From the NCBI GenBank assembly GCA_027486405.1, contig JAIXPD010000010.1, positions 62,001-126,000 of the forward strand: a stretch of 64,000 nucleotides of DNA, in the 5' to 3' direction. Under the pieces are notes generated by a model. It was not told the DNA's origin. It saw only the letters and a program-made list of their open reading frames with translations, and did no database searches. The first letter of the stretch is position 1. Every line of letters starts with the position of its first letter. The position numbers were made by a program, and so were the translations under genes. Positions 26,117-35,971 of this stretch are shown in pieces. Source of the DNA: Azospirillum sp. (lineage in GTDB: Bacteria > Pseudomonadota > Alphaproteobacteria > Azospirillales > Azospirillaceae).

Positions 26117-27772
26117 ATGGAACGGTCCGGCCATCTCGACAGCTTCACCCGCGATCGCCTGCCGCCCCCGGCGCAACGTCCCGATTTCCTGCTCGACCGG
26201 CCCGAACTGGCCTACCCGCCCCGCCTGAACGCCATCGCCGCCCTGCTCGACGGGTGGCGGGAGCGCGGTTGGGACGACCGCCCCTGTCTGATCGGCGGGG
26301 AGGAGGTGTGGAGCTATGGCCGCGTGCGCGACACCGTGGACCGCGTCGCCCGCGTGCTGACGGAGGATTACGGGGTTGTCCCGGGCAACCGCGTGCTGCT
26401 GCGCGGGCCGAACACGCCGATGCTGGCGGTCTGTTGGTTGGCGGTCATCAAGGCAGGGGCGGTTCTGGTCCCAACCATGCCGCTGCTGCGGGCACCAGAA
26501 CTGGCCGACATCCTGAGCCGGGCCTCCATCACCATGGCGCTGTGCGACCAGCGTTATCTGGACGATCTGGAAGAGGCGGCCCCGCCGTCGATGCGGCTGG
26601 TCGGCTTTCAGGACGGCCGGTTGCAGGGTGGGGGGGTGCCGGGCGGCGAGTTGGAGCACCGCATCGCGACCAAGCCGACCGGTTTCACCCCCGCCGACAC
26701 CGCGAACGACGATGTGGCGCTGATCGCCTTCACCTCCGGGACCACCGGCACACCGAAGGCGGCGGCGCATCTGCACCGCCATCTGCTGGCGATTGCCGAT
26801 CTGTCGCCGCGCTCGATCCTGCGCACCAGCGCCGACGACGTGTTTTGCGGATCGCCGACCTTGGCCTTCGCCTATGGCCTGGGCGGGCTGCTGCTGTTTC
26901 CGCTGCGCATCGGGGCGTCGGTGGTGCTGCTGGAACGCGGCACCCACGACCGGCTGCTGGACGCCGCCATCCGCCACCGCGCGACGGTGATGTTCACCGT
27001 GCCAACCGTCTATCGCGGCATGATCGCGCATCTGGAACAGGAACCAGCCTTGGCCGACCGCCTGTCGGCGCTGCGGCTGTGCGTGTCGGCGGGCGAACCC
27101 CTGCCGCTGCCGACCTTCGAAGGCTGGCGCGCGGCGACCGGGTTGGAGATTCTGGACAGCCTCGGCACCACCGAATTGCTGAACGCGGTTCTGCACGCCG
27201 TGCCGGGCGATGTCCGGCCCGGCTCCACCGGAAAGCCGGTCCCCGGTTACGAGGCGATGGTGGTGGACGACCAGTTCCAGCCGGTCCCGCCGGGGCAGGT
27301 CGGGCGGTTGGCCGTGCGCGGGGCCACCGGTTGCCTCTATCTCGACGATCCGCGTCAGGAAGCCTATGTGCAACAGGGCTGGAACCTGACCGGCGACGCG
27401 TTCCACGTCGATGAGGATGGTTTCTTCTGGTACCACGCGCGCACCGACGATCTGATCGTGTCGGCGGGCTACAAGATCTCCGGCCTTGAGGTGGAAAACA
27501 TTCTGCTGGGGCACGAGGCGGTGCAGGAATGCGCCGTGGTCGCCGTGCCCGATCCCGTGCGCGGGACCATCCCGAAGGCCTTCGTCGTCATCCGCGATGG
27601 CATGCGGCCCGACGATGGGCTGATCGAACATCTGCAAAGCTATGTGAAGGAGCACATCGCGCCCTACAAATACCCGCGCGCGGTGGAGTTCCTCGACGCC
27701 CTGCCCAGGACCGAAACCGGCAAGGTGCAGCGCTTCAAGCTGCGCAAGCGGGCGAGCGAGCCGGAGTCCTGA
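26117..27772 (+). CDS. Aryl-CoA ligase (2-aminobenzoate/benzoate-CoA ligase-like)
   Basis: ANL-superfamily enzyme of 551 residues that activates a carboxylic acid through an acyl-adenylate to its CoA thioester. The nucleotide motif AFTSGTTGTPKAAAHLHRHL lies at 204-223, followed by FCGSPTLAFAYGLGGLL. LCVSAGEPLPLPTFEGW, DSLGTTELLNAVL, the hinge HARTDDLIVSAGYKISG and the catalytic lysine in PRTETGKVQRFKLRKR complete the fold. The overall pattern is closest to 2-aminobenzoate- and benzoate-CoA ligases. The exact substrate is not fixed by sequence, and no ring-reduction or hydroxylation genes are nearby to help. The start at 26117 is four bases behind a short upstream frame. Confidence 0.88.
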   Translation: MERSGHLDSFTRDRLPPPAQRPDFLLDRPELAYPPRLNAIAALLDGWRERGWDDRPCLIGGEEVWSYGRVRDTVDRVARVLTEDYGVVPGNRVLLRGPNTPMLAVCWLAVIKAGAVLVPTMPLLRAPELADILSRASITMALCDQRYLDDLEEAAPPSMRLVGFQDGRLQGGGVPGGELEHRIATKPTGFTPADTANDDVALIAFTSGTTGTPKAAAHLHRHLLAIADLSPRSILRTSADDVFCGSPTLAFAYGLGGLLLFPLRIGASVVLLERGTHDRLLDAAIRHRATVMFTVPTVYRGMIAHLEQEPALADRLSALRLCVSAGEPLPLPTFEGWRAATGLEILDSLGTTELLNAVLHAVPGDVRPGSTGKPVPGYEAMVVDDQFQPVPPGQVGRLAVRGATGCLYLDDPRQEAYVQQGWNLTGDAFHVDEDGFFWYHARTDDLIVSAGYKISGLEVENILLGHEAVQECAVVAVPDPVRGTIPKAFVVIRDGMRPDDGLIEHLQSYVKEHIAPYKYPRAVEFLDALPRTETGKVQRFKLRKRASEPES

Positions 27773-27797
27773 CGGGCGGCGAAACGGCAGACCGTCG

Positions 27798-28658
27798 TCA
27801 GCCTGTCGCCGTCAGATCCTGGAAACGGCTGGGGCGCACGCCCAGCCGCTCCAGCAAGGCGGCGAACTCCGGCCCCTTGAGATAGTCGTACTCGGCCCGG
27901 CGCGGCTCGACCAGGCTGTCCACCCGGCGCAGTTCGTCATCGGGCAGGCCGGGGTGGACCATCATCAGGTTACGGCCCGTCCGCCCCCGCCGAAACCCTG
28001 CGAGAAAGCGCGGCATCAGCGCCGCGAACGGCTCTTGCGTGGCGAAATCATAGACTCCGGCAAAGCGGTCGTTGGCCGGAAGCGACCGCGCGTCCAGCCG
28101 ACGCGACAAGCCGACCCCCAGCCCACCGATCAACAGGGTCTTCGGCACCGCCACGCCGCGCGCCAGAACCGCCGCGATGGGTTCGCCGCAACGGCGGACA
28201 TAGGCCCCCGGCAGGGATTCCACCGCCGCAACCACCGCGTCGCGCACGATGGGCAGTTGGTGAACGTGCTGATGCCCGTCGATGTAGGCGGGCGGTCCGC
28301 CCCACGCGTCGGTGAAGGCGGCGATCTGCCGGTCCAACTCCGCGCGGATCTCCACCGGATCCAACGCGCCGCGATAGGCCATGGCCATCAACCGGCCCAG
28401 CGGCGGCAACCGCCCGTCCGGCGCAAGATTGGGCAGCGCCCCCAGCGGCCGCTGGTCAGTCAGGGTGAAATGAAGACCGACATCGGCGCGGTCGGCGGCC
28501 ACGGCGCGCAGGGCGGCGGCCTCCGGCTCCCAATGCGGGCACAGGCTCATCACCGAGGTGGCGGTGACGCGGCCCAGCGCGATCAACTCCCGGATGGCGG
28601 CGTTGATCCCCGGGGCAAGGCCGTAATCATCGGCGCAAATCAGAACCGGCAGCGTCAT
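27798..28658 (-). CDS. ChbG/YdjC-HpnK family carbohydrate deacetylase
   Basis: 286-residue metal-dependent deacetylase of the YdjC fold, acting on N-acetylated sugars (ChbG on chitobiose) or, for HpnK, on hopanoid glucosamine. The N-terminal ICADDYGLAPGIN carries the catalytic and metal Asp pair. DVGLHFTLTDQRPLG gives the next metal residue and YIDGHQHVHQLP the His pair, with MMVHPGLPDDELRR at the C-terminal end. I chose the ATG at 28658, since the ADDYG motif belongs within the first dozen residues. Neighbouring genes do not reveal its sugar. Convergent with the CoA ligase. Confidence 0.87.
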   Translation of the reverse strand: MTLPVLICADDYGLAPGINAAIRELIALGRVTATSVMSLCPHWEPEAAALRAVAADRADVGLHFTLTDQRPLGALPNLAPDGRLPPLGRLMAMAYRGALDPVEIRAELDRQIAAFTDAWGGPPAYIDGHQHVHQLPIVRDAVVAAVESLPGAYVRRCGEPIAAVLARGVAVPKTLLIGGLGVGLSRRLDARSLPANDRFAGVYDFATQEPFAALMPRFLAGFRRGRTGRNLMMVHPGLPDDELRRVDSLVEPRRAEYDYLKGPEFAALLERLGVRPSRFQDLTATG

Positions 28659-28757
28659 CGCGGGGGCTTTCAAACACAAGGCGTTGGCCGCGAAGATGGC
28701 GACGCCGGGCGCGGGGATCAAGGATCAACCGCTTGGAGTCAGGATCCGGCCAACGGA

Positions 28758-29669
28758 TCAGTGGGACGCGCGTTGCGGCAGGGTGGCCAGGGTGACGCCG
28801 GGCAGAACCAGCGCCGCGCCCAACAGGTGGAACGCCTCCAACCCCTCGCCCAGCAACAGCCACGACGCCAGCGCCGCCCACAGGGGCGAAACATAGAGCG
28901 TCGTCGCCGCCTGCGCCGCCCCCATCCAGGCAATCGCCTTCTGATAGGCCAGCAGGGCCAAAACCGACGCGAACAGCGCCACCGCCAGAATGGACAGCAG
29001 CGTGGTGAGGGTCAGCGGCATCGGGCGCACCGCGATCCCCTCCCACACATAAAAGGGGGCCAGCACGATCACACCGGCCAGCGCGTTGGCGGCGAAGCTG
29101 GTGACGACCGGCAACGGGTTGTCCGTCTGCCGCAACAGGATGGTGTAGACCGACCAGGACACCGCGCCGACCAGAACCAGCACATCCCCGGTGTTGAAGG
29201 ACAGGGCGCGCAGCGCGTCCGGATCGCCCCGCGTCAGGATCGCCACCACCCCGGCCATTGCCAGCGCGATGCCCGCCACCTGACGCGGACGAATGCGGTC
29301 GCCCAGCCACAGCGCGGCGATCCCCAACACCATCGCCGGGCTGGTGGCGTAAATCAGGCTGGCGTTGGTCGCGCTGGTGTGGACCAACCCGTAATAGACG
29401 ATGGCCCCGGAAATCCCCTGCCCCAGAACGCCCAGCAGCAAAAAGCGCCGCCAATCCCGCAACAGGCGGTGGCGGTGGGTCAGCAAACCGGGCAGCGCCA
29501 CCGGCAGGACGATGAGAAAGGCCAGCAGCCAGCGCCAAAAGGCCATGCCGACCGGCGGCACGGCGTGCGCCACCGCCCGCCCCAACACCGGATTCGACGC
29601 CAACAGGGCCGAGGCCATCAGATAAAGGCCGATCACAGCCACGGGGCCACGGCTCAACACAGGCAGCAT
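28758..29669 (-). CDS. EamA/DMT-family membrane transporter
   Basis: 303-residue inner-membrane protein with ten hydrophobic segments in two EamA repeats (about 10-140 and 155-295). The first repeat includes SNPVLGRAVAHAVPPVGMAFWRW (split here) and ends in ATSPAMVLGIAALWLGDRI. The second repeat ends in TTLYVSPLWAALASWLLLGEGL, the usual site of the conserved Pro and Glu. Family members export amino acids, nucleosides or small metabolites; the substrate is not readable here. The ATG at 29669 places the first transmembrane segment near the start. It is divergent from dppA across 365 bases. Confidence 0.88.
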   Translation of the reverse strand: MLPVLSRGPVAVIGLYLMASALLASNPVLGRAVAHAVPPVGMAFWRWLLAFLIVLPVALPGLLTHRHRLLRDWRRFLLLGVLGQGISGAIVYYGLVHTSATNASLIYATSPAMVLGIAALWLGDRIRPRQVAGIALAMAGVVAILTRGDPDALRALSFNTGDVLVLVGAVSWSVYTILLRQTDNPLPVVTSFAANALAGVIVLAPFYVWEGIAVRPMPLTLTTLLSILAVALFASVLALLAYQKAIAWMGAAQAATTLYVSPLWAALASWLLLGEGLEAFHLLGAALVLPGVTLATLPQRASH

Positions 29670-29869
29670 GGACGGGGGAAGCCGACGAGAAGGGGGGCGA
29701 CACAGCGCCGAATCGGTCGACCCTATCACGGCGAAACCCGGATGGGAGTGCCGGGTCTGCATGGCTGCCGTTCGCGAAACGACGGCTGATTCGATTGGGT
29801 TCCGAATTGGTTTCGCCACCGACAATTCGATTGCGTTTGCAACTGTTTCGTTTTGAAGTAAAAAAACGA

Positions 29870-29890
29870 GCTGAAACGCCCATTTTCAGC
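29870..29890. promoter_or_regulatory. Inverted repeat in the DMT-dppA divergent region
   Basis: GCTGAAA-N7-TTTCAGC is a perfect 7-base inverted repeat in an AT-richer stretch between the divergent genes. A TTGACA at about 29940 may be a -35 for dppA. Otherwise the 365-base region (29670-30034) shows nothing definite. Confidence 0.35.
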
Positions 29891-30034
29891 GCTGGTGGAA
29901 TGCTCCGAAGAGTAGAGTAGCGCTGTATGCATGTAGACGTTGACAGGTGACGCAAGCGCGAGCCAAATACCCCGAGATCCCAAGGCCGAACGGCACATCA
30001 AAGATCGTCACAACGGGAATCGGGAGACCAAAGA

Positions 30035-31636
30035 ATGAAGCGCATCCTGCTGGGTGCCGGGCTTGGTATGGCTGCGGCGCTGGCGCTGGCCGCACCCGCT
30101 CAGGCCGCCAAAACCCTTGTGTATTGCTCCGAGGGCAGCCCCGAGAACTTCACCCCGGCGTTGAACACGACGGGAACCAGCTGGGACGCGGCTTTGCCGG
30201 TCATCAACACCCTGGTTCAGTTTGAACGCGGCGGCACCAAGGTTGTGCCCGGCCTGGCGGAATCCTGGACGATCTCCGACGACGGGCTGGTCTACACCTT
30301 CAAGCTGCGCGCCGGTGTCAAGTGGCACAGCAACAACGATTTCAAGCCGACCCGCGATCTGACCGCCGATGACGTGATCTGGTCGATCGAACGCCAGTGG
30401 AAGAAGGAGCATCCCTTCCACAAGGTGTCGGGCGGTGCCTATGATTACTTCGCCGACATGGCGATGCCGACCCTGCTGAAGTCGGTCGAAAAGGTTGACG
30501 CCCTGACCGTCAAGATCACCTTGAACGAGGTCGAGGCCCCGTTCCTGGCGAACGTCGCGATGCCCTTCATGGGCATCCATTCGGCCGAATACGCCGAAGC
30601 GATGCTGAAGAAGGGCACGCCGGAAAAGGTCGATCAGGCCCCCATCGGCACCGGTCCGTTCCAGTTCGTCGCCTATCAGAAGGACGCCGTCATCCGCTTC
30701 AAGGCGTTTGATGCGTTCTGGGGCGGCAAGCAGGCCATCGACAATCTGGTGTTCGCGATCACCCCCGACGCGGCGGTCCGTCTGGCCAAGCTGAAGGCCG
30801 GTGAATGCCACGTCATGTCCTATCCCAACCCCGCCGATCTCGACGCGATGAAGAAGGACGCGTCGATCACCGTGCAGGAGCAGGAAGGGCTGAACGTCGG
30901 CTACCTCGCCTTCAACACGCTGAAGAAGCCCTTTGACGACGTCCGGGTCCGCCGCGCGGTCAGCATGGCCATCGACAAGAAGGCCATCGTCGACGCCGTC
31001 TATCAGGGTGCCGGCACGCCAGCCAAGAACCCGATCCCGCCGACCATGTGGTCCTACAACAAGGCCATCGAGGATTACCCCTTCGACCAGGAGCGCGCCA
31101 AGAAGCTGCTGGCCGAGGCGGGCTATCCGAACGGCTTTGAAAGCGACCTGTGGGCCATGCCGGTGGCTCGCCCCTACAACCCGAACGCCAAGCGCGTGGC
31201 CGAGATGATGCAGGCCGATCTGGCCAAGGTCGGCATCAAGTCCAAGGTCGTTCAGTTCGAGTGGGGTGAATACCGCAAGCGCATGCAGCAGGGCGAACAG
31301 CAGATGGGCATGCTGGGGTGGACCGGTGACAACGGCGACCCCGACAACTTCCTCTACACCCTGCTGGGCTGCGAAGCGGCCCGCCCGGGCGGGAACAACC
31401 TGTCCAAGTGGTGCAACAAGGAGTTCGACAGCCTGGTCGTTCAGGCCAAGCGCACGAACGACATCGCCGCCCGCACCAAGCTGTATGAGCAGGCCCAGGT
31501 CATCTTCAAGGAAGAAGCCCCCTGGTACACCATTGCCCATTCGGTCGTGTACATGGGCATGAACAAGGCGGTTCAGGGTTACAAGATGGATCCGTTCGGC
31601 ATCCATTACTTCGACGGCCTTGATCTGAAGCAGTGA
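30035..31636 (+). CDS. dppA: Dipeptide ABC transporter, periplasmic binding protein
   Basis: Periplasmic receptor of the dipeptide importer, SBP_bac_5 family. 533 residues with a Sec signal peptide ending in AQAA-KTLVYCSEG. Very close to E. coli DppA throughout: YCSEGSPENFTPALNT, TGPFQFVAYQKDA, the ligand-loop region LNVGYLAFNTLKKP and MGMLGWTGDNGDPDNFLYTL. The two DppA cysteine pairs are present (CSEG with GECHV, and LGCEAA with KWCNKEF). GGGAGACC precedes the ATG. It leads the dppABCDF operon; a hairpin in the 328-base gap to dppB probably lets this protein be made in excess. Confidence 0.95.
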   Translation: MKRILLGAGLGMAAALALAAPAQAAKTLVYCSEGSPENFTPALNTTGTSWDAALPVINTLVQFERGGTKVVPGLAESWTISDDGLVYTFKLRAGVKWHSNNDFKPTRDLTADDVIWSIERQWKKEHPFHKVSGGAYDYFADMAMPTLLKSVEKVDALTVKITLNEVEAPFLANVAMPFMGIHSAEYAEAMLKKGTPEKVDQAPIGTGPFQFVAYQKDAVIRFKAFDAFWGGKQAIDNLVFAITPDAAVRLAKLKAGECHVMSYPNPADLDAMKKDASITVQEQEGLNVGYLAFNTLKKPFDDVRVRRAVSMAIDKKAIVDAVYQGAGTPAKNPIPPTMWSYNKAIEDYPFDQERAKKLLAEAGYPNGFESDLWAMPVARPYNPNAKRVAEMMQADLAKVGIKSKVVQFEWGEYRKRMQQGEQQMGMLGWTGDNGDPDNFLYTLLGCEAARPGGNNLSKWCNKEFDSLVVQAKRTNDIAARTKLYEQAQVIFKEEAPWYTIAHSVVYMGMNKAVQGYKMDPFGIHYFDGLDLKQ

Positions 31637-31654
31637 CCGTTTGAACGGACGATC

Positions 31655-31705
31655 CTCCCCTCTCGCCCCCGGACGTGTCCACACGCCCGGCGGGCGGGAG
31701 GGGAG
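31655..31705 (+). promoter_or_regulatory. Processing/attenuation hairpin between dppA and dppB
   Basis: CTCCCCTCTCGCCC (31655-31668) pairs over 14 positions, one of them G-U, with GGGCGGGAGGGGAG (31692-31705). It lacks a U tract, so it should stabilise the upstream dppA message and only partly block read-through. The rest of the 31637-31964 gap holds a near-repeat (TGAAAACGCGCCGAC, TCAAAACGCGGCGAC at about 31864-31903) and no gene. Confidence 0.65.
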
Positions 31706-31964
31706 TGTCACATCCGCAGGAAGCGAACGACCCGTCGCCCCGCTCCGTTCGGCCCCGCCATGGTGGATGGGTGTGGATGGGGCCTCACCTTGGTCCCGTT
31801 GCGTTTCACACGGTTTAGCCGAGGTTTGACCCGGGTTTGGACTAGGCTTGGGTTTGATGTGCTTTGAAAACGCGCCGACCTCGTGAGGTTTCAAAACGCG
31901 GCGACGCGCGGTGTGTGTCTGTTTTCTGTCAGCGACCGATTTCTTTCAAAAGAGTGACAACGCG

Positions 31965-32975
31965 ATGCTGCGCTTCATCCTGACGCGGGTGAGCTTGGTG
32001 ATTCCGACCTTTCTCGGCATCACCTTTCTGACCTTTATTTTGATCCGGCTCGTGCCCGGCGATCCCATTGAGGTTCGCGTCGGCGAGCGCGGCATTTCGC
32101 CCGAACGGTTGGCCCAGTTCCGGCACGAGTTGGGATTGGATTTGCCCCTGTGGCGGCAGTTCCTGGATTATGTGTGGAACATTCTGCACGGTGATTTCGG
32201 GGTGTCGCTGATCACCCACAACCCGGTGCTGACCGAATTTATCACCCTGTTCCCGGCCACGCTGGAACTGGCGCTGACCGCCATGCTGTTCGCCACCGTG
32301 ATCGGCCTGCCCGCCGGGATCCTGGCGGCGGTCAAGCGCGGCTCGCTGTTCGATCACGGGGTGATGGGCATCAGCCTGACCGGCTATTCCATGCCGATCT
32401 TCTGGTGGGGCCTGCTGCTGATCCTGTTCTTCTCGGTCGCGCTGGGCTGGACGCCGGTGTCGGGGCGCCTCGATCTGCTCTACTACATCGAACCGCAGAC
32501 CGGTTTCATGCTGATCGACACGCTGATGGCGGGCGAATACGACGCCTTCCGGTCGGCCTTGCGCCATCTGATCCTGCCGACCATCGTGCTGGGCACGGTT
32601 CCGCTGGCGGTGGTGGCCCGCATGACCCGGTCGGCGATGCTGGAGGTGTTGGGCGAGGATTACATCCGCACCGCCCACGCCAAGGGCCTGTCGGACACCC
32701 GGGTGATTGGGATGCACGCGCTGCGCAACGCCTTGATCCCCGTGGTCACGGTCATCGGGCTTCAGGTCGGCACGCTGTTGGGCGGGGCCATCCTGACCGA
32801 AACCATCTTCTCCTGGCCCGGCATCGGCAAATGGCTGATCGAATCCATCGGTCGCCGCGATTACCCGGCGCTGCAAGGCGGCGTGCTGCTGATCGCCACC
32901 TCGGTGATCGCCGTCAACCTGTTGGTTGACGTGATGTACGGCGTCCTCAACCCCCGAATCCGTCACGCGCGGTGA
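31965..32975 (+). CDS. dppB: Dipeptide ABC transporter permease DppB
   Basis: 336-residue inner-membrane permease (339 in E. coli) with six hydrophobic segments starting with ILTRVSLVIPTFLGITFLTF. The ABC-interaction loop is EDYIRTAHAKGLSDTRVIGMHALRNALIP (split here: EDYIRTAHAKGLSD, then HALRNALIP), near 230-258. DppB forms the translocation pore with DppC. The ATG at 31965 follows AAAGAG and begins directly with the membrane anchor. Its stop overlaps a GTG that could start dppC. Confidence 0.94.
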   Translation: MLRFILTRVSLVIPTFLGITFLTFILIRLVPGDPIEVRVGERGISPERLAQFRHELGLDLPLWRQFLDYVWNILHGDFGVSLITHNPVLTEFITLFPATLELALTAMLFATVIGLPAGILAAVKRGSLFDHGVMGISLTGYSMPIFWWGLLLILFFSVALGWTPVSGRLDLLYYIEPQTGFMLIDTLMAGEYDAFRSALRHLILPTIVLGTVPLAVVARMTRSAMLEVLGEDYIRTAHAKGLSDTRVIGMHALRNALIPVVTVIGLQVGTLLGGAILTETIFSWPGIGKWLIESIGRRDYPALQGGVLLIATSVIAVNLLVDVMYGVLNPRIRHAR

Positions 32976-32983
32976 GTGTTCCC

Positions 32984-33886
32984 ATGTCCGCTTCCCAATC
33001 CCCCGCCGCCGCGCCGGTGTCGCGTCCGCCGCATCCGCTGCTGGAATTCTGGTATCACTTCAAACAGAACAAGGGGTCGCTGCTGGGGCTGGCGGTGATC
33101 CTGGCCATCACCGTGATCGCCGTGTTCGCCGAGTGGCTGGCCCCGCATGACCCCAACATCCAGTTCCGCGAGGCCATCCTGACCCCGCCGGTCTGGGCCG
33201 ATGGCGGAAGCTGGCGCTTCATTCTGGGGACCGACGACATCGGGCGCGACATGCTGTCCCGGTTGATGTACGGCGCGCGGCTGTCGATGATGATCGGCCT
33301 GATCGTCGTCACGCTGTCGCTGGCCGTTGGGCTGGCGTTCGGCATGGTCGCCGGGTTCTTCGGCGGCATGGTCGATGTGCTGATCATGCGCGTCATGGAC
33401 ATCCTGCTGGCGCTGCCCAGCATGCTGCTGGCGGTGGTGGTGGCCGCCATCCTCGGGCCGGGGCTGGTCAACGCCATGCTCGCGGTGTCGGTCGTGGTCA
33501 TCCCGCACTACGCCCGCCTGACCCGCGCGGCGGTGCTGGCGGAGGTGAACCGCGACTATGTGATCGCGTCGCGCGTCGCCGGGGCCGGGCCGCTGCGCCT
33601 GATGTTGATCGTGGTGCTGCCCAACTGCGTGGCCCCGCTGATCGTGCAGGCGACCCTGGGCTTTTCCACCGCCATCCTCGACGCCGCCGCGTTGGGCTTC
33701 CTGGGTCTGGGCGCGCAACCGCCCACGCCCGAATGGGGCACGATGCTGGCCTCCTCCCTCCAGTTCCTCCAGCGCGCGCCGTGGGTCGTCACCTGGCCCG
33801 GCGTGTCGATCCTGGTGACGGTTCTGGCCTTCAATCTGTTGGGCGACGGTCTTCGCGACGCGCTCGACCCCAAGCTGAAGCGTTGA
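32984..33886 (+). CDS. dppC: Dipeptide ABC transporter permease DppC
   Basis: Second permease of the dipeptide importer; 300 residues, the same as E. coli DppC. After a proline-rich cytosolic start comes [20 protein letters not shown] leading into the first membrane helix. The [19 protein letters not shown] motif and the coupling loop [17 protein letters not shown] are typical. I prefer the ATG at 32984 with GGTGAG upstream; a GTG at 32972 overlapping the dppB stop would add four residues. Confidence 0.93.
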   Translation: MSASQSPAAAPVSRPPHPLLEFWYHFKQNKGSLLGLAVILAITVIAVFAEWLAPHDPNIQFREAILTPPVWADGGSWRFILGTDDIGRDMLSRLMYGARLSMMIGLIVVTLSLAVGLAFGMVAGFFGGMVDVLIMRVMDILLALPSMLLAVVVAAILGPGLVNAMLAVSVVVIPHYARLTRAAVLAEVNRDYVIASRVAGAGPLRLMLIVVLPNCVAPLIVQATLGFSTAILDAAALGFLGLGAQPPTPEWGTMLASSLQFLQRAPWVVTWPGVSILVTVLAFNLLGDGLRDALDPKLKR

Positions 33887-33890
33887 CGCC

Positions 33891-34883
33891 ATGCCTCTTC
33901 TCGACATCAAGAATCTGTCGGTCGAGTTCACCACACGCGCCGGGACCTTCCGCGCGGTGGATGGGATCGACCTGACCGTGGACGAGGGCGAGGTCGTCGG
34001 CATCGTCGGCGAATCCGGCTCCGGCAAATCGGTCACGTCGCTGGCGGTCATGGGGCTGCTGGGCAGCAACGGGCGCATCGTCGCCGACCGCATGAACTTT
34101 GGCGGCACCGATTTGCTGACGCTCGCCCCGTCCAAGCGGCGCAAGATCACCGGCAAGGACATCGCCATGGTGTTCCAGGAGCCGATGACCAGCCTGAACC
34201 CCTGCTTCACCGTTGGTTTCCAGATCATGGAAACCCTGCGGGTGCATGAAGGGCTGTCGGGCAAGGCGCTGCGTCACCGCGCCATCGCCCTGTTGGAGCA
34301 GGTTGGCATTCCCGCGCCGGAAACCCGGCTGTCGGCCTTCCCGCACCAGCTTTCCGGCGGCATGAGCCAGCGCGTGATGATCGCCATCGCCATCGCCTGC
34401 AACCCACGCCTGCTGGTGGCGGACGAGCCGACGACGGCGCTGGACGTCACCATCCAAAAGCAGATCCTGGATTTGCTGGTCCGCCTGCAAAAGGAACGGG
34501 GCATGGCCCTGATCCTCATCACCCACGACATGGGCGTGGTGGCGGAAACCGCCCAGCGGGTGGCGGTGATGTACGCCGGGCAGGTGGCGGAGACGCGGCC
34601 CGTGGCCGACCTGTTCGCCCGTCCGCGCCACCCCTACACCGGGGCGCTGCTCGACGCGCTGCCGGAACGGGCCTTGGGCAAGCGCCGCCTGCCGACGATT
34701 CCGGGCATGGTTCCCGGCATCGCCGACCGCCCGGCGGGCTGCCTGTTCGGGCCGCGCTGCCGTTTCGCCACCGACCGTTGCCGCGCCGAGCGCCCGGCCT
34801 TGACCGAGGTGGACAACGGTCGCGCCCGCTGTTTTTTCCCCTTGCCTGACGGGCACCTGGGTGCCGAAGGGGCGATCCAATGA
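33891..34883 (+). CDS. dppD: Dipeptide ABC transporter ATPase DppD
   Basis: 330-residue cytoplasmic ATPase subunit. Walker A GESGSGKS (40-47), the Q-loop [12 protein letters not shown], signature LSGGMSQRV, Walker [13 protein letters not shown] and the switch His in LITHDMG are all intact. The C-terminal oligopeptide-transport extension has four cysteines ([14 protein letters not shown], then RCFFPL) that in DppD homologues bind an Fe-S cluster. Four bases separate it from dppC, and it overlaps dppF by four (ATGA). Confidence 0.95.
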   Translation: MPLLDIKNLSVEFTTRAGTFRAVDGIDLTVDEGEVVGIVGESGSGKSVTSLAVMGLLGSNGRIVADRMNFGGTDLLTLAPSKRRKITGKDIAMVFQEPMTSLNPCFTVGFQIMETLRVHEGLSGKALRHRAIALLEQVGIPAPETRLSAFPHQLSGGMSQRVMIAIAIACNPRLLVADEPTTALDVTIQKQILDLLVRLQKERGMALILITHDMGVVAETAQRVAVMYAGQVAETRPVADLFARPRHPYTGALLDALPERALGKRRLPTIPGMVPGIADRPAGCLFGPRCRFATDRCRAERPALTEVDNGRARCFFPLPDGHLGAEGAIQ

Positions 34884-35881
34884 CCAGCACCACCACGCAG
34901 ACCACCACCGACAGCCCCGTCGTTCTGGAAGCCCACAACCTGCGCAAACACTACGCCGTCAAACGCGGCGTCTTCAAACCGATGGCGACGGTCAAGGCGC
35001 TGGACGGCGTGTCGTTCCAGCTTCAGGCCGGGCGGACGCTGGCCGTGGTCGGGGAATCCGGCTGCGGCAAATCCACCCTGGCCCGCTCCGTCACCATGAT
35101 CGAGCCGCCCAGCTCGGGCGAGTTGCATTACGACGGCCGCACCGTTCTGGGCCGCAGCGCGGCGGAGCTGAAGGAACTGCGCCGCACCGTCCAGATGGTG
35201 TTCCAGAATCCCTACGGATCGCTGAACCCGCGCAAGACCGTCGGCTCCATCCTGACCGAACCGCTGGTCATCAACACCGACATGCCCAAGGACGAACGGC
35301 GCGCGCGCGCGGTCGCCATGATGGGCAAGGTCGGGCTGCGCCCCGATCAGGTCGACCGTTACCCGCACATGTTTTCCGGCGGTCAGCGCCAGCGCATCGC
35401 CATCGCCCGCGCCCTGATGCTCAACCCGCGCGTGGTCGTGGCCGATGAACCGGTGTCGGCGCTCGACGTGTCGATCCAGGCGCAGGTTCTCAACCTGATG
35501 ATGGATTTGCAGGAGGAGTTGAACCTCGCCTACCTGTTCATCTCGCACGATCTCAGCGTCGTCCGTCACATCGCCGACGCCATCATGGTGATGTATCTGG
35601 GCAAGCCGGTGGAGCATGGGGCCAAGGATGTGGTGTTCAACCGCCCGCGCCACCCCTACACCCGCATCCTGCTGGCGGCGACCCCGCGCGTGAATCCGGC
35701 CCTGCGGGTTGAGCGGGTCATCCCGAAGGGCGAGTTGCCCTCGCCGTTGAACCCGCCGCCGGGCTGTTCCTTCCACAAGCGCTGTCCGTTCGCCACCGAC
35801 CGCTGCGCGGCGGAGGTTCCGGCCCTGCGCCCGGTGGACGACCGTCTGGTCGCCTGCCACCACGCCGAACAGATGACCTGA
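34880..35881 (+). CDS. dppF: Dipeptide ABC transporter ATPase DppF
   Basis: 333-residue partner ATPase of DppD. Walker [10 protein letters not shown] near 58-66, the Q-loop [15 protein letters not shown], signature [15 protein letters not shown], Walker [15 protein letters not shown] and [10 protein letters not shown] are intact. The C-terminal domain ends in [14 protein letters not shown] plus a later ACHHAEQ, again a four-cysteine cluster site. The first 15 residues are Thr-rich and poorly conserved in style. Last gene of the operon; a terminator-like hairpin follows within 15 bases. Confidence 0.95.
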   Translation: MTSTTTQTTTDSPVVLEAHNLRKHYAVKRGVFKPMATVKALDGVSFQLQAGRTLAVVGESGCGKSTLARSVTMIEPPSSGELHYDGRTVLGRSAAELKELRRTVQMVFQNPYGSLNPRKTVGSILTEPLVINTDMPKDERRARAVAMMGKVGLRPDQVDRYPHMFSGGQRQRIAIARALMLNPRVVVADEPVSALDVSIQAQVLNLMMDLQEELNLAYLFISHDLSVVRHIADAIMVMYLGKPVEHGAKDVVFNRPRHPYTRILLAATPRVNPALRVERVIPKGELPSPLNPPPGCSFHKRCPFATDRCAAEVPALRPVDDRLVACHHAEQMT

Positions 35882-35892
35882 TCGGCAACCTT

Positions 35893-35929
35893 GAAGGCGG
35901 CTGTTGAGTGCAACGGCCGTCTTCATTAG
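35893..35929 (+). terminator. Terminator-like hairpin after dppF
   Basis: GAAGGCGGCTGTT (35893-35905) pairs, with two imperfections, with AACGGCCGTCTTC (35912-35924) around a 6-base loop, followed by only a weak ATT. Likely the end of the dpp transcript. Confidence 0.5.
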
Positions 35930-35971
35930 GGTGCGGCCAAATTCCGGTATTGCCCAAGGGAGAAAGCCGCC

